Shown in pieces: positions 37,604-45,172 of a stretch of 64,000 nt of DNA (positions are counted from its first letter, which is position 1; each line of letters begins with the position of its first letter). Location of the stretch: the NCBI RefSeq assembly GCF_029714945.1, contig NZ_CP121634.1:6903001-6967000 (forward strand), in the 5' to 3' direction. This stretch comes from Bradyrhizobium sp. CIAT3101. Its GTDB lineage: Bacteria; Pseudomonadota; Alphaproteobacteria; Rhizobiales; Xanthobacteraceae. The position numbers were made by a program, and so were the translations under genes. A model generated the notes under the pieces. The model had not been told where the DNA came from. It saw nothing but the letters and a program-made list of their open reading frames with translations, and searched no databases.

Positions 37604-37785
37604 ACGCTACGGCCTATCCGATACGCACCATCTGCTCGCGTTGACAGGTCTCGACTACCGAAACTTCGAAGCGCCCGCCCGCGATCTTTTCCACGCCGGA
37701 CTCGTCGACCGTCCGCCGAACAAAAAGTACAATCGCGACGAATTGAAAGACGCGCAGGTCTATAAGAATGCGGCGCTCGGTACCG
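37503..37785 (+). pseudogene. Replication-relaxation-type protein, N-terminal fragment
   Basis: ORF starting MHATIRKNRPRTKRQPLILR, then HFKILTAIERYGLSDTHHLL, ALTGLDYRNFEAPARDLFHA and GLVDRPPNKKYNRD. The winged-helix layout and its place directly after a TraD-like gene resemble the replication-relaxation family (PF13814-like) found in conjugative elements. The frame is cut near 37785 where an IS66 remnant begins. The family call is tentative. Confidence 0.5.
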
Positions 37786-37819
37786 ACTGTAAGCGCTCGG
37801 CCGTCACCCTATCGATGCG

Positions 37820-37947
37820 GGCTTGACGCCTTGGGGAATCGCCACGGCATGAGGTCTTCGATTCTGCTATGGGGATGGCCGTCGATGATCGCCTCGAGTG
37901 TTTCGGCGATGTAGGCCACCGGGTTGATGTCGTTAAGCTTGCAGGTT
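37820..37947 (-). mobile_element. IS66 tnpC 3'-end remnant
   Basis: About 125 bp nearly identical to the 3' end of the IS66 transposase gene at 60235-60363 (minus strand; encodes GHPHSRIEDLMPWRF and the preceding NPVAYIAETLEAIIDG). Neither inverted repeat is complete. It separates the replication-relaxation-like fragment from the ORF at 37948. Confidence 0.8.
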
Positions 37948-38268
37948 TATCCGCCCGGCACGCGCCAGGTCGTATTCTTGACCGACGATCCCGACAGCCT
38001 TGAGGAGGACGAGTCCCTTCAGGAGGCCCTCTGCACCGTCGTAAGAGATATGCCACAGCAACGCGGGCACCTCTTTGCGGACGAAGCTTGGGACATCGAT
38101 GGAGATTTCAAACTATATGTTGTTGGCGTGTTCGGCGACGATCGCACCTTTACACTCTCGAGCATGCTCTGCGATGGGCTCGATGCTCATTACCGCGCCG
38201 AATTTCCTGCCGGAGTTCCGAAACGCTTCACACAAGCGATTGCTGATCTTAGGGACACGCGCGATTGA
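37948..38268 (+). CDS. Hypothetical protein, 5' end displaced by IS66 remnant
   Basis: About 106 codons of protein-like sequence directly after the IS66 remnant: TRQVVFLTDDPDSLEEDESL, then HLFADEAWDIDGDFKLYVVG and KRFTQAIADLR. It is acidic and alpha/beta, with no membrane segment. The in-frame ATG at 37924 lies inside the IS66 remnant, so the natural start has probably been lost or the gene now uses an IS-derived start. Not recognised. It is followed after 73 bp by the small gene at 38342 on the same strand, with which it may form a unit. Confidence 0.4.
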   Translation, partial: YPPGTRQVVFLTDDPDSLEEDESLQEALCTVVRDMPQQRGHLFADEAWDIDGDFKLYVVGVFGDDRTFTLSSMLCDGLDAHYRAEFPAGVPKRFTQAIADLRDTRD

Positions 38269-38341
38269 GAGCTACTCTGACCAGCAATTGCTTCGTTCCA
38301 AGATCGAGGCACAGCAAAGGCGGCGTTAGACGGAGAACAGC

Positions 38342-38692
38342 ATGGCCAATGTACTCGTTATTTCTCATGAAGCTACGATCCTCGAAACGCGACGCGATTT
38401 AGACAGCCGAATTATGGGTGATAAGACAAGCAATATCCCGGCCGATACGCTGCAGAAGAGTTTTCAGAACCTGGTAGCGGTGCTGAGTAGCTCGCTCACA
38501 CTACCAACGACGATCGGCGCCTTCGAAGTCGACTCACTTGATGTCGAGCTCGAACTAACGGCAGAAGGTCAAATAGGGCTCCTTGGAAACGGAGGCAAAG
38601 TTGGCGGAAAAGGCAGCTTGACCCTGCGGCTCAAGCGACCCGAAAATGCATCGGGCAAAAATGCTGCGCGAGCATCGGCTAAAGCAAAGTGA
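38342..38692 (+). CDS. Small protein resembling Pepco/Trypco-type domains
   Basis: A 116-residue soluble protein, GGAGAACAGC directly before ATG 38342. The core has ASSLTLPTTIGAFEVDSLDV-like strands (written from about residue 50), then ELELTAEGQIGLLGNGGKVG and KGSLTLRLKRP. This 'vdxvxvxlxvsaxGxvgllGxgG...Gxxxlxf+R' pattern reminds me of the small peptidase- or trypsin-co-occurring domains (Pepco, Trypco1) that accompany proteases and NTPases in bacterial conflict systems. No protease is seen here. The basic C-terminal tail (NAARASAKAK) is probably disordered. The domain name is tentative. Confidence 0.55.
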   Translation: MANVLVISHEATILETRRDLDSRIMGDKTSNIPADTLQKSFQNLVAVLSSSLTLPTTIGAFEVDSLDVELELTAEGQIGLLGNGGKVGGKGSLTLRLKRPENASGKNAARASAKAK

Positions 38693-38699
38693 TGTCAGA

Positions 38700-38801
38700 G
38701 CCCGACTTGAGCTCAATGTTTGGCTCGCGCCTCGGTTCAGACCGAAACGGACGCCGCCGTAGAGCAGTTTCTGGCGCAGGGTTTCAGTGAGCAGTTTCAT
38801 G
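38700..38801 (-). pseudogene. DUF2958-like N-terminal fragment
   Basis: Minus-strand start MKLLTETLRQKLLYGGVRFG at ATG 38801, with AAAGGA 6 nt upstream. DUF2958 proteins of plasmids and conjugative elements open this way (MKLLT...R..LL.NG). Protein-like sequence stops after about 30 codons and the frame runs into the end of the 38342 gene, so only the 5' end remains. Confidence 0.5.
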
Positions 38802-39148
38802 GCAAGTCCTTTCGGTAAAGAGACCGCCGGGATTGGCGATCTCGTTGCCGTTCGGACGCGCGAGGCGGAAACGAGCGAAGCGGTCAAGACCGTAATGGGA
38901 GGCGCCGCGCACTCCTGCCGGAGACCATCCAACGTGCCATCATGGCGCCCGCCGCCCGTGCACAAGCCTATCTACGCAGCGGCTGAAGACCTCCTGCATG
39001 TCCCGTGCTGGGCAGGCAATTAAAGGGCCGATTGACAGGTTATCCGCGGGGACGTATCGGCAGCAGAACAACTTATCTTCAGCTAACGCACGCGCAAGAC
39101 TTTCCTGATAATGGCTCACACCTAAGCCCCCAAAGATTGACGGCTTGC
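38802..39148. other. Intergenic, nothing recognised
   Basis: About 350 bp downstream of the copper monooxygenase operon. No gene and no convincing terminator hairpin seen. Confidence 0.4.
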
Positions 39149-39661
39149 TCATTTTGTTTCCTTCACAACCAGGTTGAGGGTCTGTACCGTCTCGGAGATT
39201 GTGTGATGCTGCGGATCCGCCCAATAGAGTCTTATTGTGTGCCGACCAGGCTTGGCAGGGAGATCGAAAACATAGAGATAGCGGCCATCACCAAGCTGGA
39301 TCAGCTGGTCTGCCATTGGCATGAGCTCGGTTTCGTCCATCGCAACATGCAGATGAACGCTGGGATTGGCAGAGCTCATGGTCATTTCTGCGATGTTATC
39401 GTCGGCTTGGAAAACGAAAGCAACACGCTCGCCGATGGTATTACCCGATTGCGGCAGGAGGATCTTCAACGCGGGCAGCTCGCCGGTATTTCCCGATTTT
39501 GCAACAGGCGCACCGTAAGACCCGTGCATATGGTGCATGCCCGGCTCATGGTGTTGTGCGTGGGCTGGAGCCGCGACCAGAGCGCCAGCCACAAGAATCA
39601 TGCACCCAATGAACTGTTCGAATCGATCGCCAAACCGGTTGGGACGGGATGATATTTGCAT
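39149..39661 (-). CDS. Exported His-rich protein, last gene of CuMMO operon
   Basis: A 170-residue protein with AGGAGG before ATG 39661. An N-terminal signal peptide ends at PAHAQ, and the mature protein would open HHEPGMHHMHG, a His/Met-rich stretch suited to binding copper. The rest is a beta-sandwich-like domain with SVHLHVAMDETE and PGRHTIRLYWADPQHH; it resembles DUF6130-type proteins (HLHV-D ... PG-HT--L-LAD--H). It is probably periplasmic. It lies 42 bp after the CopD fusion and closes the operon. I infer a role in copper delivery or storage for the monooxygenase; this is not shown. Confidence 0.7.
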   Translation of the reverse strand: MQISSRPNRFGDRFEQFIGCMILVAGALVAAPAHAQHHEPGMHHMHGSYGAPVAKSGNTGELPALKILLPQSGNTIGERVAFVFQADDNIAEMTMSSANPSVHLHVAMDETELMPMADQLIQLGDGRYLYVFDLPAKPGRHTIRLYWADPQHHTISETVQTLNLVVKETK

Positions 39662-39703
39662 GCTTTCCTCCTTTGTTTGCGAGCCTGAAAGATTTCCACT
39701 AAT

Positions 39704-41695
39704 TCAGTGCACGTGTTGAGCGGGTGGCGGGAGAATTTTGGACTCTCTATTGAGAACTCGGACCTGCGAGATCAGCTCGTCGGAATTTTGCCAACCACAT
39801 TCGTCCTCCTCTTGCAACCAGCGCGCACGGATGTATCCGAACCTGTCGATTAGGAATTCCATGGAACGTCTTCCCATTTCCAAACGCTTGGGATCTCCAC
39901 GATTTGTTGTGCTCCGGGAGAGCAGATCGTAACTTTCTCTAACCTCTTGTGCTCCATGCCGGACATTCGGGACGCCCGCCGCCAGCTTTGCGTCCGGCGA
40001 CACGATAATCGCCCACAATCGTTCTTTCCGGAATCTTTTCTGCTCAAGGCGCAGCTGTTTAACGCGCATTGCGTCGGACTTTTCGGGAAACACGAGCAGC
40101 ACATTGCTTTCCTCACGGAAGTCCTTCAGCTCCCTCTCCGCCCCATTCTCGTCCTCTAAGAAAAAGTTTGGAGCCCCCAGCCACGGATGATCGGGTACGA
40201 TTTCAGGCGACAGGAGGCGCGCCTGAAATCCCTCTGAAAACGTCCGCAGGAAGTTGATCACATCCCAGCGGGCCTGTTCGGCCAATACATCAGCAAATCC
40301 GGGCATGCCGCTTTTTGGAATTCCATGGCTAAGCCACCAAAACATGTCGCCGGCCGTGTGCAGCGCAGTATGCGGTTCGCTCAAATTCGCGGGCGGCTTG
40401 GGAAGGGTCGATGCCGCCGGACCATCGCCAAGCCCTCCGCTGCCGTGGCAAGCCGCACAATTCTGGGCAAATAGACGCTTTCCATTGGTTATTGATATCG
40501 TCGAATAGGCAACCGACGGGCGGCGGTAAGTATCGGGATAGGCTTGCACTGATATCTGCCACAGACCGCCAGCGACCAAAATAACGGCGGCGGCGCCTGC
40601 TGCAACTGCTTTTACCTTTTGCGGCTTTCTCAAACAAACGAGCAGGCCCCAGAAGAGTGACAATAGTGCTAGTGAGAAGGCGCCCCCCGCGATAACGGGC
40701 GTCGGCCACGCCGGCCACGTGGCTTCGATCGAAAAGCGAAACGGCAGCCACCAGATGGGCTGATCATGTCGTGCTGGTATGACTGAAGAGAGCGCGGCTG
40801 CGCAGCCGACGATCAGAACACCGCAAAAGAATTCAGTTGCTGCCCATCCAGCTCCTGCAAGAAAAGCCGCGGGTTTTGCTCCTACGGTTTCCATGACGGG
40901 TAGGAAGCGCGTGCGAATCCGATTGGCCACCAACAGGATGCATGCAAGTAGAGCAAGCTTCGTTATAATTAGTTGACCGTAGGTCGTGCCAAGCCACTCG
41001 CCAGCCGAACTAGCGGAGCTAAACGCGAGCACCAAACCTGATGCGACGACGACGACCACGAAACCGATTGCTAGTTGGGAGAAACGTCGCAGCGTCGCTG
41101 CGACATAGACGCGCCGAGTCTCCGTGGGGGTGACAGCGACCGAAGCCACCAGCCAGATCCAAGCCGGTAAGGCCCCAAGCCAAGCAGAAACCGCGAGCAC
41201 GTGAAGTTGATAGGTCGGAACGAGCCAACGGCTGTCGTCTTCCCCGGCGGCGTGTCCAGCAAGTGGACCAATCAGCGCGATCAGTGCTGCTGTCCCGGCT
41301 GTCACGATTGAAGCTAAACGTTGCTGCTCCCTCGACCAGCCGCGAATTAGGATCGCTGTCGGCAGCAGCAAAAGAAGAGAGAGCGCTAACCTTGCAAGCG
41401 TGATCCGACCGTGATGTGTGTCAAATCCGAAGCTTTCCAGCGTCTGGCCAGACGCTACTATCTCCGGTAGTGCCATATCTGTCGCAATCGCGACTTGAGC
41501 GATAAATAACCCAGCGGTAGCGAAGAGGTGAATGCCGGCCGCCCAGTGAAAGCTCACCTGCGCTCGTCTTTGCCAAGTGGCAAGGAACGGATCGGAAGAC
41601 GGCGCTGCCAGCAACAGAAAGAGTACTCCGCCTATGACCCATGCAAGCGCAATGTCAGCGATGGCCTTGCACAGAGCTGGAAACAATACCGTCAT
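39704..41695 (-). CDS. CopD-cytochrome c-thioredoxin-like fusion protein
   Basis: A 663-residue three-part protein. Residues 1 to about 375 form a CopD-type copper-transport membrane domain with many hydrophobic segments (starts VLFPALCKAIADIALAWVIG; includes AGHAAGEDDSRWLVPTYQLH). Residues about 395-490 form a class I cytochrome c with CAACH (Cys413, Cys416, His417) and an axial-Met candidate in KSGMPGF. Residues about 500-650 form a thioredoxin/DUF4174-like domain (ELKDFREESNVLLVFPEKSD; IVSPDAKLAAGVP) without a CxxC. The C-terminal domains should face the periplasm. A single protein joining copper import, electron transfer and a thioredoxin fold is unusual; CopD proteins usually lack the last two parts. 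It lies 10 bp after copC and is co-transcribed with pmoCAB. The proposed role is copper supply and/or electron delivery to the monooxygenase. Confidence 0.85.
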   Translation of the reverse strand: MTVLFPALCKAIADIALAWVIGGVLFLLLAAPSSDPFLATWQRRAQVSFHWAAGIHLFATAGLFIAQVAIATDMALPEIVASGQTLESFGFDTHHGRITLARLALSLLLLLPTAILIRGWSREQQRLASIVTAGTAALIALIGPLAGHAAGEDDSRWLVPTYQLHVLAVSAWLGALPAWIWLVASVAVTPTETRRVYVAATLRRFSQLAIGFVVVVVASGLVLAFSSASSAGEWLGTTYGQLIITKLALLACILLVANRIRTRFLPVMETVGAKPAAFLAGAGWAATEFFCGVLIVGCAAALSSVIPARHDQPIWWLPFRFSIEATWPAWPTPVIAGGAFSLALLSLFWGLLVCLRKPQKVKAVAAGAAAVILVAGGLWQISVQAYPDTYRRPSVAYSTISITNGKRLFAQNCAACHGSGGLGDGPAASTLPKPPANLSEPHTALHTAGDMFWWLSHGIPKSGMPGFADVLAEQARWDVINFLRTFSEGFQARLLSPEIVPDHPWLGAPNFFLEDENGAERELKDFREESNVLLVFPEKSDAMRVKQLRLEQKRFRKERLWAIIVSPDAKLAAGVPNVRHGAQEVRESYDLLSRSTTNRGDPKRLEMGRRSMEFLIDRFGYIRARWLQEEDECGWQNSDELISQVRVLNRESKILPPPAQHVH

Positions 41696-41704
41696 TCCGC
41701 ATGC

Positions 41705-42307
41705 CTAACGTTCCTCGACGGTGAACTGATAGCCGTAGTCCACCACATGCCCGTCTTGCGAGAGCACGCGGTAATGAACCGAATAGCTGCCCGGTCTCAT
41801 GTCAGATACTGCCGTTACCATGCACTTCGGATCATTGCCTGCTTTCAAATCGCCGAGCGTTAGCGACTGACCGTTGGCGTTCTTGAGCTCCACTTTCGAA
41901 AACTTGAGCTCTATGCGTTCGTTGAAGCATAGTTCGATCTGCTGCGGCGAATGAGCTAACACTGCCCGGCTCGCGGGATCGGACTTCACGAGAGCGGCAT
42001 GTGCAGAGGCAGCCGTCGGCAGGCACACTAGGCCAACGCACAGCAACGTGATGCCAAGCGCTGATACCGGACGCCTGCTTGCGGACGAGAGTTCTTTTAC
42101 CGTCCCTTGAATCAGCCTAGTTCGCGCCCTGCCGGTGCCGGCGGTCAAGTTTGGCGTGCCAGCATGATCGAGTGACGGCCCCGTCGCTACTCGGATGTAA
42201 TCGATCTTGTTTCCGTGTTTTTCGTGAGACATGAGTGTGACCCTTATTGCCGGACAGCGGCCGACAAAGTAATAGCCTAGCTTTCCTTGAGCAACGTGGA
42301 GTACCAA
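41705..42307 (-). CDS. copC: CopC-domain periplasmic copper protein
   Basis: The C-terminal 120 residues are a CopC domain: AHAALVKSDPASRAVLAHSP, ELCFNERIELKFSKVELKNA and RPGSYSVHYRVLSQDGHVVD. The first residue after signal cleavage would be His (SAHAAL), the copper(II) ligand of CopC, and the DGH near the end supplies further ligands. A signal-peptide core (LGITLLCVGLVCLPTAASA) precedes it. The frame is open to ATG 42307, overlapping the upstream gene by 31 bp, but this would place about 75 residues before the signal. The true start may be ATG 42232 (AAGGGT upstream) or later. CopC next to CopD is the standard copper-acquisition pair, here tied to a copper monooxygenase. Confidence 0.85.
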   Translation of the reverse strand: MVLHVAQGKLGYYFVGRCPAIRVTLMSHEKHGNKIDYIRVATGPSLDHAGTPNLTAGTGRARTRLIQGTVKELSSASRRPVSALGITLLCVGLVCLPTAASAHAALVKSDPASRAVLAHSPQQIELCFNERIELKFSKVELKNANGQSLTLGDLKAGNDPKCMVTAVSDMRPGSYSVHYRVLSQDGHVVDYGYQFTVEER

Positions 42308-42843
42308 AACAGGGCGGCCCCGGCTGCCAGCGTTCCTAGAACGATTGCGAAACTGTCCCTATATCGGACCCAAATCCCGTTGCCGTAACCAACCGAAAAC
42401 GGAAATCTCGATACGTATTTCTGTCCGTCGCCGACTGTCACGAGGCCCACAAAGCGCCCGGATTCGGGGAACGTGTACTGAAACGATAGTGAGCCTGTCG
42501 GATATTGTTTTGGCGGGATTCGAAGGACGGCCTCGCTGTCTACGTCGTTGCCGGCGTCTCGCAACAACCGCACCTCGATGGGCAGATCACGTAGCACATC
42601 GCCGACGGCATCCAATACGATGACCGTGCGGCCGACTTCCGGAATGTCCTCGCAAAATTCCTGATTCCCCTGCTTGGCCGGCTGGTATCCGGTAAAATGC
42701 ATCATATAGGGCCCAGCGCGAAGCTTGCACACGTCTTTCTCCATCGATACTCCCCCGTGTGCAATCGCTGGCCGCGCCCCACCGCAGTCTAGGATGAGGA
42801 GCAAAGATGGAATTCCAAGCACTGCGGCTTTTACGATGTTCAA
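42277..42843 (-). CDS. Membrane-anchored periplasmic protein of CuMMO operon
   Basis: A 188-residue protein with a TTG start at 42843 that shares bases with the pmoB stop (TTGA), with GGAGG 6 nt upstream: tight translational coupling. An N-terminal signal (AVLGIPSLLLILDCGGARPA) is followed by a beta-rich domain with two Cys (VCKLRAG, FCEDIPEVG) and PIEVRLLRD, and a C-terminal membrane helix (SFAIVLGTLAAGAALFWY). The layout is that of a periplasmic immunoglobulin-like domain anchored at its C-terminus. It is not PmoD by any motif I know. Its position between pmoB and copC suggests an accessory or assembly factor. Confidence 0.7.
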   Translation of the reverse strand: MNIVKAAVLGIPSLLLILDCGGARPAIAHGGVSMEKDVCKLRAGPYMMHFTGYQPAKQGNQEFCEDIPEVGRTVIVLDAVGDVLRDLPIEVRLLRDAGNDVDSEAVLRIPPKQYPTGSLSFQYTFPESGRFVGLVTVGDGQKYVSRFPFSVGYGNGIWVRYRDSFAIVLGTLAAGAALFWYSTLLKES

Positions 42844-44162
42844 CCCGGACCTCCTTTCGGATTCTCAGCCGTGCGGTTGTCGGGATCGGTGAATACAGGG
42901 ACCATGGGGCCGCTGACGTTTGAGATTGTCCGTTTGCCGTGCTCGTCATAGAAGAACAACAGTCCTCCCAACGTGTTGTCCGGATCGTTGATCAGGCTAC
43001 TCAAGCGCTCCGTCTCCCATGCCGCGTCGGCCGCTTCGATATCGACTGTCTTCGTTTCACCCGGCTTGAGCGGTCGGCTGTCGCTCACCTTAAGCCCATT
43101 CGGAGGAAGCAATTCCTTGGGGTAATTCGGATCCACCGTCGCCATTGCCTGGCTAACCTCATGGTTGATGAAGCGCTGATTGGAAGTTAAGAACTCGCCA
43201 AGCTGTGCTGACGTGCTCCCATTGTTCGTCAGTGTCACATTCATACGAAGCGAGCGGCCAGGGACGTCATAGTTTGACTTGTTGACCACAACTTTGACCT
43301 GCTCAGGCACTTCCGATAGGGGCTCGACGGTTGCGCGGGACCCCTGCAGCGGCACGGTCCTTGGATAAGCGGTGTCGGTCGCCTGAAAGCCGAAGAATAC
43401 GATGAGAATCGTCGCCACGAGCAAACCGGCCCCAAATAGGCGATCGGTGCTGGTAACGAGCTGAGATTGATCGCCGCCTTTTTCCGTCAACGCGCGAAAA
43501 CGAGGCAGCAGCAGCGGCCGGCGCAACCACCAGACAAGCCACACGATGGCGATCGCAACCCACAAGCCATGCCAGAAGAACACCCTGCCAAGGCCCCAGG
43601 TTTCGAGATTGTCGATAGTCTCGCCACTGAGAGTTTTGATTGGAAGCTTGAAGTCGCTTTCGTTCCCCGTCACCGTCAGCCAGTTTCCCGGTCCGAGCAG
43701 CGGCCCGGCTCCCATCACGTTGATCATCGGATGGACGTGATGGTGGCCTGGCACTCGTCCTTTGAGCACTGTTTTGAATTCATAGTCCCGGTTCAGCTCC
43801 AATTTGGTGGACTGAATTGCTGGGACGCCATTAATGTAGCTCTCGGTTCGGGCTAGCACCGGGCCCGGCGTCCCGTTTCCCAGAAAGGCCGCTTCGGGAA
43901 GGGGTAGATTGACTGGCCAGATCGGGAAGAGTCGGAACTTGCCGGTGACAACGATTTCACCGTTCACGGGAATTTCGTTCGTGCTCCACTTCACATCGTA
44001 AAAATGAGCCGTTCGCATCCGCAGAAACGGCTCTTGATTGCGCTCACCATGCGCCAGAGCAGCATCTGGGACGAAGGTCAGTATTCCGATCGGCATGATC
44101 GCCGCCGCTGCCGATAAGATTACACGCACGCATGAGCTTTTGCGGAAACAGAATGTTCTCAT
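42840..44162 (-). CDS. pmoB: Copper membrane monooxygenase subunit B (PmoB/AmoB family)
   Basis: A 440-residue subunit B. GGAGGA lies 6 nt before ATG 44162. The signal peptide is followed by AHGERNQEPFLRMRTAHFYD. His38, the first residue of the mature protein, is the expected CuB ligand, and VPGHHHVHPMINVMGAGPLL supplies the HxH pair (His142, His144), as His33/137/139 do in Methylococcus PmoB. The two cupredoxin-like periplasmic domains flank two membrane helices (RVFFWHGLWVAIAIVWLVWW; LFGAGLLVATILIVFFGF). The second cupredoxin ends about residue 425 and the tail is Pro/Gly-rich. All elements of a functional subunit are present. Substrate specificity cannot be read from it. Confidence 0.95.
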   Translation of the reverse strand: MRTFCFRKSSCVRVILSAAAAIMPIGILTFVPDAALAHGERNQEPFLRMRTAHFYDVKWSTNEIPVNGEIVVTGKFRLFPIWPVNLPLPEAAFLGNGTPGPVLARTESYINGVPAIQSTKLELNRDYEFKTVLKGRVPGHHHVHPMINVMGAGPLLGPGNWLTVTGNESDFKLPIKTLSGETIDNLETWGLGRVFFWHGLWVAIAIVWLVWWLRRPLLLPRFRALTEKGGDQSQLVTSTDRLFGAGLLVATILIVFFGFQATDTAYPRTVPLQGSRATVEPLSEVPEQVKVVVNKSNYDVPGRSLRMNVTLTNNGSTSAQLGEFLTSNQRFINHEVSQAMATVDPNYPKELLPPNGLKVSDSRPLKPGETKTVDIEAADAAWETERLSSLINDPDNTLGGLLFFYDEHGKRTISNVSGPMVPVFTDPDNRTAENPKGGPG

Positions 44163-44189
44163 TTGGAGTCCTCCACAGTCCCAGCAGGA

Positions 44190-45047
44190 TCATTCGGCTG
44201 CGACGAAGCGCCCTTGCAGGCTAGTGCCGTCTATGGCTTTTTGGGCTGTCTCAGCTGGCTCATCCTTATCCGTGAGCCCCATGAAATTTTTCAGGGTGTT
44301 TGGCGTCGTTACCACACGAGCGAGGAGCATTCCGATATGCCACCACGCCAAATACATCAGTATGGATACGAACGCCGAGAAAAAGGACGCGATAATGGCT
44401 GAGTGGCCACCAAAAGTTCGAAGCGTGCCCCGCTCTATCAGCCGGATATACTCAGGCAGGGCGGTGCGGGTGAAGGCATAGCTGATGTAATCGCCCACGG
44501 AAACAAGCTGCCCCATCACTTCTACGGGTAGCCGATATGGCGCCAGCCAAAACCAGTTAGCCGGGTAGAAAAGCAGTGCGAATGCAAAGGCGCCGGACAT
44601 CGCCGTGAACAAAAAATTCCCGGTCAGCAAAAGAGCGACATCGAGGACTAGTGCGCCAGGTATCAGCAGCGCTGGAATGACCTCGCTCATCGGAAAGTAC
44701 GACCACAGGTGGAAACCGAAATATCGATTTATCCACTGACCGAACAGGAGACAAACGACCGCAAATGTAGCGGCGATTGGAAGTCTAAATTTCGTCCAAA
44801 ACACATACTGCAAAGCTGCAGGGAATGTTATGGCCATAATTGGAGTCAGGGTGACCCACCACTGTCTGTCTTTCCAATCGATCCACATATCCCAGTCCCC
44901 TGCGGTCAGCATGTAATGCAGGTGGAATGCGCCGGAGACGGCCAGAAAAAGGATGGCGGCGACGAGAAGGTCAAACACTCTTGAGATTCCTGCTGACTCT
45001 TTAGGCCATTCGAGCCCATACAGTCTCACAGACGTTCCTCCTTGCAT
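44190..45047 (-). CDS. pmoA: Copper membrane monooxygenase subunit A (PmoA/AmoA family)
   Basis: A 285-residue integral membrane subunit. The signature segment is TAGDWDMWIDWKDRQWWVTL, followed by INRYFGFHLWSYFPMSEVIP and LRTFGGHSAIIASFFSAFVS, all typical of PmoA/AmoA. Most relatives have GDWDFW; here it is GDWDMW. Two nested starts are possible: ATG 45047 (AGGAGG 5 nt upstream) and GTG 45029 (AAGGAGG 7 nt upstream), so the product may be 285 or 279 residues. The last 35 residues (TPNTLKNFMGLTDKDEPAET and on) form a polar extension beyond the usual PmoA end. It lies between pmoC and pmoB in the standard CAB order. Confidence 0.95.
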   Translation of the reverse strand: MQGGTSVRLYGLEWPKESAGISRVFDLLVAAILFLAVSGAFHLHYMLTAGDWDMWIDWKDRQWWVTLTPIMAITFPAALQYVFWTKFRLPIAATFAVVCLLFGQWINRYFGFHLWSYFPMSEVIPALLIPGALVLDVALLLTGNFLFTAMSGAFAFALLFYPANWFWLAPYRLPVEVMGQLVSVGDYISYAFTRTALPEYIRLIERGTLRTFGGHSAIIASFFSAFVSILMYLAWWHIGMLLARVVTTPNTLKNFMGLTDKDEPAETAQKAIDGTSLQGRFVAAE

Positions 45048-45119
45048 GGCTTCCTCCTAATTCTCTTACCGAGTTGAGATCGACCTTCCTGGAAACCGAC
45101 GCCCGACATGATTACAAGA

Positions 45120-45140
45120 CGGCATGCTTTGCACATGCCG
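45120..45140 (-). promoter_or_regulatory. Stem-loop between pmoC and pmoA
   Basis: A perfect 7-bp stem, CGGCATG (45120-45126) and CATGCCG (45134-45140), with a 7-nt loop in the 125-bp pmoC-pmoA gap. It is not followed by a T run on the transcribed strand. It may be a processing or partial attenuation structure allowing different amounts of C and A/B message. Confidence 0.5.
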
Positions 45141-45172
45141 GGCTGTCAGCGATAAATGGTTCATAAGCGGTT

